This document shows positions 17,723 through 28,038 of a stretch of 59,859 nucleotides of DNA, in pieces. The first letter of the stretch is position 1. Every line of letters begins with the position of its first letter. The stretch is from the NCBI GenBank assembly GCA_036843405.1, contig DAITSJ010000023.1, positions 1-59,859 on the forward strand, in the 5' to 3' direction. The notes under the pieces were generated by a model. The model made no database searches and had not been told where the DNA came from. It worked only from the letters and a program-made list of their open reading frames with translations. This DNA comes from DGNJ01 sp002388905. Its GTDB lineage: Bacteria > Pseudomonadota > Gammaproteobacteria > Pseudomonadales > Porticoccaceae. The position numbers and the translations under genes are program-made.

Positions 17723-18337
17723 CTAGCGCTTGTTGCGGATCAGGACGCCCAGTTGCTGAAGATAGGCCACCAATGCGTCCACTTCCGTCACCTGGCCGTT
17801 CTCGAAAGGCTCGGCGGCACTGGCGATATCCTCGTCGGTGTAGGGCACCCCCACCTTGCGCAGGGCACGCATCTTGTCCGCGGTGTGCTCGCCGGTGACG
17901 ATATTGTCGAAAAGCCAGGGAAATGCGGGCATGTTGGACTGAGGCACCACATCCCGTGGGTTGTACAGGTGGGCCTTGTGCCAGGCGTCACTGTAGCGGC
18001 CGCCGACCCGGGCCAGATCGGGTCCCGTGCGCTTTGAGCCCCACAGGAAGGGGTGTTCGTAGACACCCTCCCCGGCCACGGAATAGTGCCCGTAGCGCTC
18101 GGTTTCCGAGCGCAGCGCCCGGACCATCTGGGTATGGCAGACATGACATCCTTCGCGGATATAGATATCGCGCCCTTCAAGCTCAATGGGGGAATAGGGT
18201 TCGAGGCCCTCGACGGGCTGCGTGGTCGACTTGCTGAAAAACAGCGGCACTATCTGCGCGAGGCCGCCGAAACTGATGGCCACCAGGATCAGCAGGATCA
18301 TCAGGCCGATATTCTTTTCAACGATTTCGTGATTCAC
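17723..18337 (-). CDS. ccoO: Cytochrome cbb3 oxidase subunit II (monohaem cytochrome c) CcoO
   Basis: The 204-aa protein has an N-terminal membrane anchor and a cytochrome c domain with one CxxCH site (Cys64, Cys67, His68). The GTGPDLARVGGRYSD-like segment and NMPAF loop (Met axial ligand) match CcoO/FixO. It sits 10 bp after ccoN and accepts electrons from CcoP. Confidence 0.96.
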   Translation of the reverse strand: MNHEIVEKNIGLMILLILVAISFGGLAQIVPLFFSKSTTQPVEGLEPYSPIELEGRDIYIREGCHVCHTQMVRALRSETERYGHYSVAGEGVYEHPFLWGSKRTGPDLARVGGRYSDAWHKAHLYNPRDVVPQSNMPAFPWLFDNIVTGEHTADKMRALRKVGVPYTDEDIASAAEPFENGQVTEVDALVAYLQQLGVLIRNKR

Positions 18338-18347
18338 GGCGATCCCC

Positions 18348-19784
18348 TTAAGCAGTCTGGACCTTAACGGTTTCTGTTACCGGCTCGTCTTCACCCTGGA
18401 TGGTCTTCCAGACGTTATAGGCCATGACCAGCATGCCGGCGAAGAAGATAAAGCCCCCCAACAGCCGCACCAGGTAGCCGGGATAGCTGGCCTCCAGGGA
18501 TTCGACAAAACTGTAGGTGAGTGTGCCGTCGGTGTTGAAGGCCCGCCACATGAGCCCCTGGGCGATGCCGTTAACCCACATGGAGGCGATATAGAGGACG
18601 GTGCCGATAGTCGACATCCAGAAATGCAGGTTGATCAGGGGTACGCTGAACATTTCGCGCCTGTTGTAGAGCCTGGGAATCAGGTGGTAGAGGGAGCCGA
18701 TGGAAATCATTGCCACCCAGCCCAGGGCGCCGGAGTGCACGTGGCCGATGGTCCAGTCGGTATTGTGAGAGAGGGCATTGACGGTCTTGATTGACATCAT
18801 GGGCCCCTCGAAGGTGGACATGCCATAGAAGGACAGGGATACCACCAGAAAGCGCAGGGTGGGATCCGTGCGCAGTTTGTCCCAGGCGCCGGACAGGGTC
18901 ATGATGCCGTTGATCATGCCACCCCAGGACGGCGCCAGCAGGATCAGGGACATGACCATCCCCAGGCTCTGGGCCCAGTCCGGCAGCGCGGAATAATGCA
19001 GGTGGTGGGGACCGGCCCAGATATAAACCGCGATCAGGGCCCAGAAATGGACGATGGACAGGCGGTAGGAATATACCGGTCGTTCCGCCTGCTTGGGCAC
19101 AAAGTAGTACATCATGCCCAGAAAGCCCGCGGTCAGGAAAAAGCCCACGGCGTTGTGCCCGTACCACCACTGGATCATGGCATCCACGGAGCCGGCATAG
19201 GCGGAGTAGGACTTGGTAAAGGTCACGGGAATGGCCGCGCTGTTGACCACGTGAAGGACGGCAATAGTGATGATATAGGCGCCGAAGAACCAGTTGGCCA
19301 CGTAAATATGCTTGACCCGGCGCTTGACGATGGTGCCGAAGAACACCACGGCATAGGCCAGCCAGACCACCGTGATGGCGATATCGATGGGCCACTCCAG
19401 TTCCGCGTATTCCTTGGTGGAGGTCATGCCCAGGGGCAGGGTGATGGCGGCGGCGACAATGACTGCCTGCCAGCCCCAGAATGTGAAGGCGGCCAGGCCC
19501 GGCGAAAACAGGGACGCCTGGGAGGTGCGCTGGACGACCCAGTACGAGGAGGCGAACAGGGCACTGCCGCCGAAGGCGAAAATCACCGCGTTGGTATGCA
19601 GGGGACGCAGACGCCCGAAATGGAACCAGGGCAGGCTGGTGTTCAGTTCCGGCCATACCAGTTGAGCCGCGATCAGCACACCCACCAGCATGCCGACGAT
19701 GCCCCAGACAACCGTCATGATCGCAAACTGCCTGACGACCCGCAGGTTATAGGCCGGCCCGGCTTGTGCCTCGGTATTGCTCAT
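18348..19784 (-). CDS. ccoN: Cytochrome cbb3 oxidase catalytic subunit CcoN
   Basis: CcoN is the haem-copper subunit of the high-affinity C-type oxidase. The 478-aa protein has about 12 membrane helices and the expected metal ligands: His63 (low-spin haem), His210, His260 and His261 (CuB), and His348/His350 in WTIGHVHSG (haems). Tyr254 sits where the cross-linked Tyr of cbb3 enzymes lies. It is the first gene of ccoNOQP and has an ANR/FNR-like box upstream. Confidence 0.97.
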   Translation of the reverse strand: MSNTEAQAGPAYNLRVVRQFAIMTVVWGIVGMLVGVLIAAQLVWPELNTSLPWFHFGRLRPLHTNAVIFAFGGSALFASSYWVVQRTSQASLFSPGLAAFTFWGWQAVIVAAAITLPLGMTSTKEYAELEWPIDIAITVVWLAYAVVFFGTIVKRRVKHIYVANWFFGAYIITIAVLHVVNSAAIPVTFTKSYSAYAGSVDAMIQWWYGHNAVGFFLTAGFLGMMYYFVPKQAERPVYSYRLSIVHFWALIAVYIWAGPHHLHYSALPDWAQSLGMVMSLILLAPSWGGMINGIMTLSGAWDKLRTDPTLRFLVVSLSFYGMSTFEGPMMSIKTVNALSHNTDWTIGHVHSGALGWVAMISIGSLYHLIPRLYNRREMFSVPLINLHFWMSTIGTVLYIASMWVNGIAQGLMWRAFNTDGTLTYSFVESLEASYPGYLVRLLGGFIFFAGMLVMAYNVWKTIQGEDEPVTETVKVQTA

Positions 19785-19821
19785 GCCTTGTTTCCCGTGT
19801 TTTTGTCTTGAAAAGGTGGCT

Positions 19822-19870
19822 GGTTGGTATTATCCAGCACTGCCCGCCGATGCAGGTTGACTTGCATCAA
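19822..19870 (-). promoter_or_regulatory. ANR/FNR-activated promoter of ccoNOQP
   Basis: The minus strand carries TTGAT-GCAA-GTCAA (19857-19870), 9 of 10 matches to the anaerobox. GATAAT at 19829-19834 is a good -10 hexamer and puts the start site near 19822, with the box centred at -41.5. This is the textbook class II FNR promoter layout, with a 38-nt leader before the ccoN ATG. Confidence 0.8.
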
Positions 19871-19942
19871 TAATGCTGCGGCGCAACAAAGTCTCGCAGG
19901 CGGCCCGATGGCCCGCCTGCCCGCGGCAAAAAGGTGGCAAAC

Positions 19943-21160
19943 CTATAATGGACTACGATCCTTGTTGGCGGCGATTCGCAAGCGCAGGGCATTCAGCTTG
20001 ATAAAACCTTCCGCGTCCTTCTGGTCATAGGCGCCGGCGTCGTCGTCGAAGGTGGCGATCTTCTCGTCGAAGAGGCTGTCGTCGGACTTGCGCCCCACCA
20101 CGGTGACGGCACCCTTGTAGAGTTTGACCCTGACCAGGCCGTTCACCACGGACTGGGATTCGTCGATCATGGCCTGAAGCATGCGCCGCTCCGGCGACCA
20201 CCAGTAGCCGTTGTAGATAATCTCGGCGTACTTGGGCATCAACTCGTCCTTCAGGTGCGCCACCTCACGGTCCAGTGTCAGGGATTCAATCGCCCGGTGG
20301 GCGCGGAGCATGACCGTACCGCCGGGCGTTTCATAGCAGCCCCGGGACTTCATGCCCACATAGCGGTTCTCGACGATATCGAGCCGGCCGATACCGTTGG
20401 CGCCGGCCACCCGGTTGAGGTGCTCGATGACCTGGGCGGGGGTCATGGCCTCGCCATCGATGGCGACGATATCCCCCTTGCGGTATTCCAGTTCCACATA
20501 GGTGGGCGTGTCCGGTGCGGCCTCCGGGGCCACCGACCAGCGCCACATGTCCTCTTCCGCCTCGCTCCAGGGATCCTCAAGATTGCCGCCCTCGTAGGAG
20601 ATATGCAGGAGATTGGCGTCCATGGAATAGGGGGATTTCTTGCCGCGCTTCATTTCCACGGGAATATCGTGTTTTTCGCAGTAGTCCATGAGCTTGTCCC
20701 GGGACAGCAGGTCCCACTCCCGCCAGGGGGCGATTACCTTGATGCCGGGTTTCAGGGCGTAGGCCCCCAGCTCGAAGCGGACCTGATCGTTGCCCTTGCC
20801 GGTCGCCCCGTGGGCGATGGCGTCGGCGCCGGTCTCGTTGGCGATCTCGATCAGCCGCTTGGAAATCAGGGGCCGGGCGATGGACGTTCCCAGCAGGTAC
20901 TCGCCCTCGTAGATGGCGTTGGCGCGAAACATGGGGAAGACGAAGTCCCTGGCGAACTCCTCCCGCAGGTCGTCGATATAAATTTCCCTGACACCCATTT
21001 TCCGTGCCTTTTCCCGCGCGGGTTCCAGTTCCTCACCCTGGCCGATATCGGCGGTGAAGGTCACCACCTCGCACTGGTAGGTTTCCTGGAGCCACTTGAG
21101 AATCACCGAGGTATCCAGCCCGCCGGAATACGCGAGAACCACTTTGTTGATGTCAGACAC
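19943..21160 (-). CDS. argG: Argininosuccinate synthase
   Basis: ArgG joins citrulline and aspartate with ATP hydrolysis to give argininosuccinate in arginine synthesis. The 405-aa protein starts MSDINKVVLAYSGGLDTS, with the N-type ATP pyrophosphatase P-loop SGGLDTS at 12-18. It keeps the family segments YIDDLREEF, GATGKGNDQVRFE and SPYSMDANLLHISYEGG. The start is a GTG with AGGAG seven bases upstream; no ATG gives a family N-terminus. It is divergent from pyrC. Confidence 0.96.
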   Translation of the reverse strand: MSDINKVVLAYSGGLDTSVILKWLQETYQCEVVTFTADIGQGEELEPAREKARKMGVREIYIDDLREEFARDFVFPMFRANAIYEGEYLLGTSIARPLISKRLIEIANETGADAIAHGATGKGNDQVRFELGAYALKPGIKVIAPWREWDLLSRDKLMDYCEKHDIPVEMKRGKKSPYSMDANLLHISYEGGNLEDPWSEAEEDMWRWSVAPEAAPDTPTYVELEYRKGDIVAIDGEAMTPAQVIEHLNRVAGANGIGRLDIVENRYVGMKSRGCYETPGGTVMLRAHRAIESLTLDREVAHLKDELMPKYAEIIYNGYWWSPERRMLQAMIDESQSVVNGLVRVKLYKGAVTVVGRKSDDSLFDEKIATFDDDAGAYDQKDAEGFIKLNALRLRIAANKDRSPL

Positions 21161-21209
21161 GGAAAACTCCTGATTGAAACACTGTGAATTGCCGGTGAGG
21201 ATTTTACTG

Positions 21210-21241
21210 CCTCGCGGACCCGAAAGACAGGGCCCGCGAGG
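21210..21241. repeat. Imperfect inverted repeat in the argG-pyrC intergenic region
   Basis: Twelve-base arms (CCTCGCGGaCCC at 21210-21221 and GGGcCCGCGAGG at 21230-21241, one mismatch) flank an 8-base loop. It lies about 50 bp upstream of the argG GTG and 77 bp upstream of the pyrC ATG. It could form a stable hairpin in either leader RNA. There is no U tract, so it is not a typical terminator. Confidence 0.6.
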
Positions 21242-21317
21242 CGCTGAACCCGCCTCAACTGTAAAGATCCGGCGCTTTCCGGTAGGATGCCCGTCCCCGG
21301 ACCAGTTTCGTTTTTCC

Positions 21318-22355
21318 ATGACAGCACTCACCCTGACCCGCCCGGACGACTGGCACCTGCACCTGCGCGACGGCGCCGCACTGTCCTCCACCGTGCCCGC
21401 CGCAGGGCGTTATTTCGGCCGGGGCATCGTCATGCCCAACCTGAATCCGCCGGTTATCACCACCGACGATGCCCGGGCCTACCGGGAGCGGATACTGGCC
21501 CGGCGCCCCGAAGGCAGCCAGTGGCAACCGTTGATGGTCCTCTACCTGACCGACAACACACCACCCGACGAAATCGACCGGGCCCTGGCCAGCGGTTTCG
21601 TCCATGCCGCCAAGTATTACCCCGCCGGTGCCACCACCAACGCCGACTCCGGCGTCACCGATCTGACCCGGATATACCCGGTGTTGGAAAGGATGGAAAT
21701 GCTCGGCATGCCCCTGCTGCTCCACGGCGAGGTCACCGACACGGACATCGATATTTTCGACCGCGAGGCGGTCTTTATCGACAGGCACCTGAAGGCCGTT
21801 GTCGACCGTTTTACCGGTCTCAAGACCGTGCTTGAACATGTCACCACTAAACAGGGGGTGGATTTCGTCAGCGAGGCACCGGCCAATGTCGCTGCCACAC
21901 TCACCCCCCAGCATCTGCTGTTCAACCGCAACCAGATGCTCGCCGGCGGCATACGCCCCCACTACTATTGTCTGCCCATCCTCAAGCGCGGCAGTCATCA
22001 GCAGGCACTGGTGGCCGCCGCCACCAGCGGCAACCCCAGCTTCTTCCTGGGTACCGACTCGGCACCCCATGCCACGGACCGCAAGGAAACCGCCTGCGGT
22101 TGCGCCGGCTGCTATTCACACCACGCCGCCCTGGAATTCTATGCGACGGTCTTCGAACGGGAAAACGCCCTGGACAAACTGGAGGCCTTCGCCAGCTTCT
22201 ACGGCGCCGATTTTTATGGCCTGCCCCGCAACAAAGACACCGTCACACTGCGGCGGGAGTCCTGGCAGGTGCCCGACAGCGTGCCCCTGGGCGACGACAC
22301 CATGACCCCACTGTGCGCCGGCGACACGCTCCACTGGCGGGTGAGCGATGACTGA
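21318..22355 (+). CDS. pyrC: Dihydroorotase
   Basis: PyrC cyclises N-carbamoyl-aspartate to dihydroorotate in pyrimidine synthesis. The 345-aa protein is a class II (E. coli type) dihydroorotase. It has the zinc ligands His13 and His15 (DWHLHLRDG), Lys99 (the carbamylated lysine in AAKYYPAGATTN), His136, His174 and Asp247 (LGTDSAPH). The ATG at 21318 gives the family start MTALTLTRPDDWHLH. It overlaps rnt by 8 bp. Confidence 0.96.
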   Translation: MTALTLTRPDDWHLHLRDGAALSSTVPAAGRYFGRGIVMPNLNPPVITTDDARAYRERILARRPEGSQWQPLMVLYLTDNTPPDEIDRALASGFVHAAKYYPAGATTNADSGVTDLTRIYPVLERMEMLGMPLLLHGEVTDTDIDIFDREAVFIDRHLKAVVDRFTGLKTVLEHVTTKQGVDFVSEAPANVAATLTPQHLLFNRNQMLAGGIRPHYYCLPILKRGSHQQALVAAATSGNPSFFLGTDSAPHATDRKETACGCAGCYSHHAALEFYATVFERENALDKLEAFASFYGADFYGLPRNKDTVTLRRESWQVPDSVPLGDDTMTPLCAGDTLHWRVSDD

Positions 22356-23004
22356 GGAAATGACCGACGCCATGGTCGACGCCAGTGAGAGAAACGCACC
22401 GACCCTGGCCAATCGATTCCGGGGCTTTCTGCCGGTGGTGGTGGATGTGGAAACCGGGGGGTTCGAATCCGACCGGCACGCCCTGCTGGAAATCGCCGCG
22501 GTAATCCTGACCATGGACAATAATGGCCACCTCTACCCGGAGGATGTCGTATCGGCGGGCGTCGTTCCCCACCCGGAGATGCGGGTGGAACAGGCCTCCC
22601 TGGATTTCACCGGTATCGATCCGGCCGATCCGGCGCGCGAGGCATTGCCCGAGCGCGACGCCCTTACCCACGTCTTTCGCCGGGTCCGCCAGGCCGTCCG
22701 CGACCATGGCTGCACCCGTGCCGTCGTCGTGGCCCACAATGCCCACTTCGACCTGGGCTTTATCAATGCCGCCACTGCCCGGTGCGAGATCAAGCGCAAC
22801 CCCTTCCACCCTTTTTCCTGCTTCGACACCGCCACCCTGGCCGGCCTCGCCTACGGACAAACCGTCCTGGCCCGGGCCTGCGATGCGGCGGGTATCGAAT
22901 TCAATAACCGGAAAGCCCATAGCGCCGCCTACGACGCGGAAAAAACCGCGGAGTTGTTTTGCGGTATCGTCAATCGCTGGAAGGAACTGGGCGGTTGGGG
23001 CTAA
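22348..23004 (+). CDS. rnt: Ribonuclease T
   Basis: RNase T trims 3' ends of tRNA and other stable RNAs. The 218-aa protein is a DEDDh exonuclease, with Asp33 and Glu35 (VVDVETGGFE), Asp135 (AHNAHFDLGF), and His191 with Asp196 (HSAAYDAEKTAEL). The order pyrC-rnt near argG is conserved in pseudomonads and relatives. The start overlaps the pyrC stop by 8 bp, implying coupled translation. Confidence 0.95.
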   Translation: MTEEMTDAMVDASERNAPTLANRFRGFLPVVVDVETGGFESDRHALLEIAAVILTMDNNGHLYPEDVVSAGVVPHPEMRVEQASLDFTGIDPADPAREALPERDALTHVFRRVRQAVRDHGCTRAVVVAHNAHFDLGFINAATARCEIKRNPFHPFSCFDTATLAGLAYGQTVLARACDAAGIEFNNRKAHSAAYDAEKTAELFCGIVNRWKELGGWG

Positions 23005-23032
23005 CGCTGTTCCGAGGGGCGAGCAACACCCC

Positions 23033-23578
23033 CTAGCGAATCCACCGGCGGGAGATCCGGCGAAAGATATCCGTGCCCGCCCGCTCCAGCCACTCGAAGG
23101 CCAGCATTTCCCGGCTGACGACCTGCACGCCCGCCCGGGACATCCGGCTCAAGGCCAATTGCTTGTTGTCGGGAGATCGCGATCCCACCGCCTCGGCAAC
23201 GACAAATGTCTCATAGCCGCTTTCGAGCAATCCTATGGCGGTCTGCAACACACAGACATGGGCCTCTGTGCCCAGCACCACGATCTGCCGCCGCCCGAGA
23301 GCCTGCAATCGATCAGCGATGCCCGGCTCTTCAAGGGCACCGAAATGGTTTTTCTCCAGCACATGCCCGGCGGGAATCAACCGGGCAAGCCGATCCACCG
23401 TCGACCCCAGCCCCCGGGGATACTGCTCGGTGGCCCAGACAGGTACAGCCAGTTCCGTCGCCACCTCGAGCACCCATGCGGCCGACGCTTCGACCTGTTC
23501 AAAGCGCTCGATGGAAGGCGCCAGCCGCGCTTGCATGTCCACCACCAACACGAGACTGCGATCCGCATTGAGCAACAT
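23033..23578 (-). CDS. Isochorismatase-fold cysteine hydrolase
   Basis: The 181-aa protein has the fold's catalytic triad Asp14 (LVVDMQARL), Lys76 (LEKNHFGAL) and Cys109 (GTEAHVCV). This resembles the YcaC-like subgroup, whose substrates are mostly unknown. The ORF runs 17 codons further upstream; the ATG at 23578 is the family start. It converges on rnt with a 28-bp gap. A specific amidase or nicotinamidase role is not supported here, since the metal-binding Asp-x-His of PncA is absent. Confidence 0.85.
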   Translation of the reverse strand: MLLNADRSLVLVVDMQARLAPSIERFEQVEASAAWVLEVATELAVPVWATEQYPRGLGSTVDRLARLIPAGHVLEKNHFGALEEPGIADRLQALGRRQIVVLGTEAHVCVLQTAIGLLESGYETFVVAEAVGSRSPDNKQLALSRMSRAGVQVVSREMLAFEWLERAGTDIFRRISRRWIR

Positions 23579-23679
23579 AGGTTCACCTTTTATGCCGGAA
23601 CCGAAAGCCCGGCGGGATAGCGATTTCAATGCGCCCGGCGCGCGTCACCTGGACGGCTCTCCGGCGGGACCTCTCTCCC

Positions 23680-24876
23680 CTACTCCGCCCGCAAGGCGTC
23701 GATGGGGCTCATCCGCGTGGCGCTCATGGCCGGGCGCAGCCCGGCAAAAAGACCAATCATCATAGCCAGCAGCATAGCACCCGCGACCACCTGCCACTGA
23801 ATGGCCATGGGCAGTCCGGGCACAAACAACGCCACCAACAGACGGATCACGGCGATAGTGGCGACGCCGGCGGCGCCACCCACCAGGCCGAGAAAGACCG
23901 CCTCGCCCAGGAACAGGTTGCGGACCTGGGCACGGGTACTGCCCAGGGCTCTCAACAGCCCCACCTCGCCGACCCGCTCGGTGACCGTAATGACCAGAAT
24001 GGTGCTGATACCCACACCACCAACCAGCAAGGAGATGGCGCCGAGACCGGCACCGGCGAATTTGAGAATACGCAGGATATTGTCCATGGTCTCGAGCATC
24101 TGGTCCTGGGTGATAATGGTGAAATCCTCGAAACTGTGACGGCGTATCAGCAGTTCCCGGACCCGCTCGCTGACAGCTTCTGCTGTCAGGGACGAGCGGT
24201 AATAAATGTCCACCTCCATCAGGCTTTCGCGATTGAATATCTGCAGGGCGCGGGCGGCGGGTATATAAATCATGTCGTCCAGATCGGTCCCCAGGAATTC
24301 GCCCTTGGGGGCCATGACTCCGACCACACGGAAGCGAAAACCGCCGATATGGACAAATTTGCCCAGGGGCGAACGTCCGGGAAACAGCTCGTCCGCAAGG
24401 ACACTGCCCAGCACGGCAAAAGCCCGGGCTCGCTCCAGATCCTCCTCGGGCAGGAAGGTGCCCCGGGCCACGGACAGCTTCCAGGCCCTGTCGGCGCTGG
24501 GTCCGACACCGGCGACATTGGTATAGCGGCTGCGCGCCACCGCTTCCACCTGACCGGATCCGAAAACCGCCGGCACCACCTCCCGTATCCCCTCAAGTGT
24601 TGCCAGGGCACGGGCATCGGCCAGGGTCAGGGGCCGGGTGGTATTGAGGATCCCCCCCATGCCGAAGGTTTCGGTTTTGCCCGGCGTCACTGCCACAATA
24701 TGACTGCCGAACTGGGTGAACTGATCCAGCACATAGAGGCGCAGTCCCTCTCCCAGGGAACTGAGCAATACCATTGCCGCGATACCGATAGCAAAGCCGA
24801 TGACCGTGAGCAGGGACCGCACCCGCTGGACCCAGAGCGCCCTGCCGATCCACCATAAGGCATCGATGATTTTCAC
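23680..24876 (-). CDS. MacB-type ABC transporter permease (second copy)
   Basis: The 398-aa protein has an N-terminal membrane helix (SLLTVIGFAIGIAAMVLLSSLGEG), a large periplasmic domain (MacB_PCD) and three C-terminal helices forming the FtsX domain. The GTG start at 24876 overlaps the stop of the preceding permease by 4 bp. With the paralogous permease, ATPase and fusion protein it makes a four-gene export system resembling MacAB but with split subunits. The substrate is unknown. Confidence 0.88.
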   Translation of the reverse strand: MKIIDALWWIGRALWVQRVRSLLTVIGFAIGIAAMVLLSSLGEGLRLYVLDQFTQFGSHIVAVTPGKTETFGMGGILNTTRPLTLADARALATLEGIREVVPAVFGSGQVEAVARSRYTNVAGVGPSADRAWKLSVARGTFLPEEDLERARAFAVLGSVLADELFPGRSPLGKFVHIGGFRFRVVGVMAPKGEFLGTDLDDMIYIPAARALQIFNRESLMEVDIYYRSSLTAEAVSERVRELLIRRHSFEDFTIITQDQMLETMDNILRILKFAGAGLGAISLLVGGVGISTILVITVTERVGEVGLLRALGSTRAQVRNLFLGEAVFLGLVGGAAGVATIAVIRLLVALFVPGLPMAIQWQVVAGAMLLAMMIGLFAGLRPAMSATRMSPIDALRAE

Positions 24877-26055
24877 GGGATATTTCCCCGCAGAGCCAGG
24901 ACGGGATCGAGACGGGCGGCCCGCGAGGCTGGCAACCATGAAAAAACCAGGCCCGACAGTACCGCGGTAATTACCGCCGCCGGTGCCGCCCACCAGGGCG
25001 GCATCAGGGGGAACGCCGGCCAGAGTTCGCGCATCAACACCACGCCGGCCACGGCGACCGCAATTCCCAAAACCGAACCCAGGGCCACGAGTAGAAAGGC
25101 CTCGCCCAGAAACAGTTGCCGTACCTGGCGGCGACTGGCGCCAACGGCCTTGAGCAGGCCGATTTCCCGGCGCCGCTGGCTGACCGAAATCAGGCTGATA
25201 TTCATGATCAGGATACCGGCCACCAGCAGGCTGATGGCCGCGATGGCGGAGATGGCCAGGGTAACCGTGGTAAGGATATTGTCGAAAGCGGCCAGCAGGG
25301 AATCCTGGCTGACGATAGTCACATCGTCCTCTCCCTCATGACGTTCGCGGACCACGGCCCTCAATCGCTCGGTAACCGTTTCCGTATCGGCACCCTCCTG
25401 CAACTCGAGCAATACGCGGAACAGCTTGGGGCTGTCAAAAAGCTGCTCGGCGGTCCGCACCGGGATGATCACCATGTCATTCATATCCATGCCCAGGGAC
25501 TCGCCTTCATCCCGGAGTACGCCCACCACCCGCACGCGCCGCTCCCCGACCCGGACCCACTCTCCCACCGCCCGTTCGCTGCCAAAAAGCTCTTTTTTCA
25601 GGTGCGCACCCAGGATACAGACCGCCAGGGCCTCCTGGTGACTGGCTTCGGGGAGGATCCTGCCGCGCCCGACGTCTATCCGCCGTACCGAAAAAAAGCC
25701 CGGCGTGGTGCCGATGGTGAGCACTTCCCGGGAGAGCCGCTGGCGGGAAACCACCGTCGTGCCCGCGATGATGGGAGCCATATCGCGAACGGCGGGGACG
25801 CGGGCCAGGGCCCTTGCATCTTCCAGGGTCAGGTCCCGCGGCGCCACCCCGTAGACCGGTGGCGCGCCGCCGGTGGTCTCGTTGCGGCCGGGAAAGACAA
25901 TAAGCAGCCGGTTGCCGAGACTGGCAAATTCGGCACTGATATAGCGCCGCGCTCCCTCTCCCAGGCTGGTCAGCAGGATCACTGCGGCAACACCGATGGC
26001 CACGGCAACGACAAGCATCAGGGTCCGTGTCCACTGGCCCCGGAACACCTGCCAG

Positions 26056-26084
<29 letters not shown>
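24873..26084 (-). CDS. MacB-type ABC transporter permease (first copy)
   Basis: The 403-aa protein has the same layout as its downstream paralogue: first helix TLMLVVAVAIGVAAVILLTSLGEGARRYI, MacB periplasmic core, then the FtsX domain with three helices (AISAIAAISLLVAGILIMNISLISVSQRRREIGLLKAVGASRRQ). Two different permeases suggest a heterodimer. Its start lies 29 bp inside the 3' end of the ATPase gene. Confidence 0.88.
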
Positions 26085-26746
<662 letters not shown>

Positions 26747-26754
<8 letters not shown>

Positions 26755-27889
26755 CCGTACTTTCCGCCACTTTTGCCGGAACGCCCGCCACCACACCTTC
26801 GGCCCCGATATTGCCGACGATTTTGTCGCCGGGGTCGAGCCCGGCACGGATTTCCGTATAGCGCCAATTGGCGAGCCCCGTTTCCACCCGGCGTTTTTCG
26901 AGCCTGTCCTCCCCGTTGACGACAAGGACATTATTGCCGTCCACCAGCAACTCGGTGGGAATACGCAGCGCCCGGTCGCGACTGGCCAGGATGACCTCCA
27001 TATCCGCGCTATAGCCGGCGAGCAAACGGATATCGTCGGGCAGGTCCGCAAGTACAGCCTCCACCTCAACCGTGCGCGCCTGTTTCTCCCGATCCAGGAC
27101 ATAGGGGGCAACCCGCGAAACCCGGGCGGGAAATTCCCGATCCCGGAAGGCATCGAGAGTGACCCGGACCGGCATCCCCACAACAACCCGGGCGGCGTCC
27201 ACTTCGTCGATGGGAGCAGCGATGTAATGGCAGTCGTCGGTGAGCAGGTCAATGGCCGGCGGCGTGGGAATACCCGGCGGTGAAGGCGTCGAATACTCGC
27301 CTACCTCGCCTGAGACCTCGGCAACCGTGCCCGCGAAGGGCGCACGCAGCTCGGTTTGCGCCAGGACCGCCCGGGCCGTCTCCAGGGCAGCCTCCGCCTG
27401 TTGCTCCCGGGCCCTGGCGGCCTCGCAGGCGGCGGCGCTGGCCTCTGCCCGGGCCACGGCCAGATCCGCCGATTCAGGGGAGACGAGCCGGCGTTGTACC
27501 AGTCCCTCAAGACGTTGCGCTTCCCGGCGGTCGGAGCGGGCACTGGTGCAGGTACTGACCCGGTCCGCGGCAACGGCGGTTACCGTGGCCTCGGCTTCCC
27601 GGACCCGGGCAACCCGGTCACGATTCCAAAGGGTCATCAGGAGTTGATTCTTTTCCACCCGGTCGCCTTCGTCCACCAGCATTCGGTCAATCTGACCGCC
27701 AATGGCGAAGGAGAGGCGGGAACGTTGACAGGCTTCCACGGTGCCGGCCCGGGTGTTGGCGACCGTCTGCTCCACCGGCCCCCGTTCCACCGCCACCAGG
27801 GACACCCGCACCGGGTCGGGCCGCGACAGCAAGTAGTAGCTGCCCGCCAACGCCAGTGCGACGACCGAAGCGATAATCCATCCTTTCAC
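26747..27889 (-). CDS. Periplasmic membrane fusion protein (HlyD/RND-MFP family)
   Basis: The protein has one N-terminal membrane helix (WIIASVVALALAGSYYLLS), split biotinyl-lipoyl strands (ACQRSRLSFAIGGQIDRMLVDEGDRVEKNQLL...LRAPFAGTVAEVSGEVGEY), an alpha-hairpin rich in Ala/Glu/Arg and a beta-barrel. It would link the ABC permeases to an outer membrane channel. I chose the GTG at 27889 (380 aa) because GGGGA precedes it. An ATG at 27943 would add 18 residues but has no visible ribosome site. It is the first gene of the four-gene export operon. Confidence 0.87.
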
Positions 27890-28038
27890 GAAGGCGTTTC
27901 CCCGATTGTTGTTCTTGCAATTGCCCGGACAATGCCCGGGCATACCCAGATTACACCATCATCGCAAAGACATACCCCTGCCGATAGTGCCACAAGTCAA
28001 TTGTTGGCGCGCCTCAACTAATCCCGCAGAATACGGCC

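Noticed and set aside
23033..23578. Isochorismatase-fold gene considered as a second nicotinamidase
   Set aside because: It lacks the DFCPGGAL segment and the Asp-x-His metal site that the pncA gene at 50323-50895 has.
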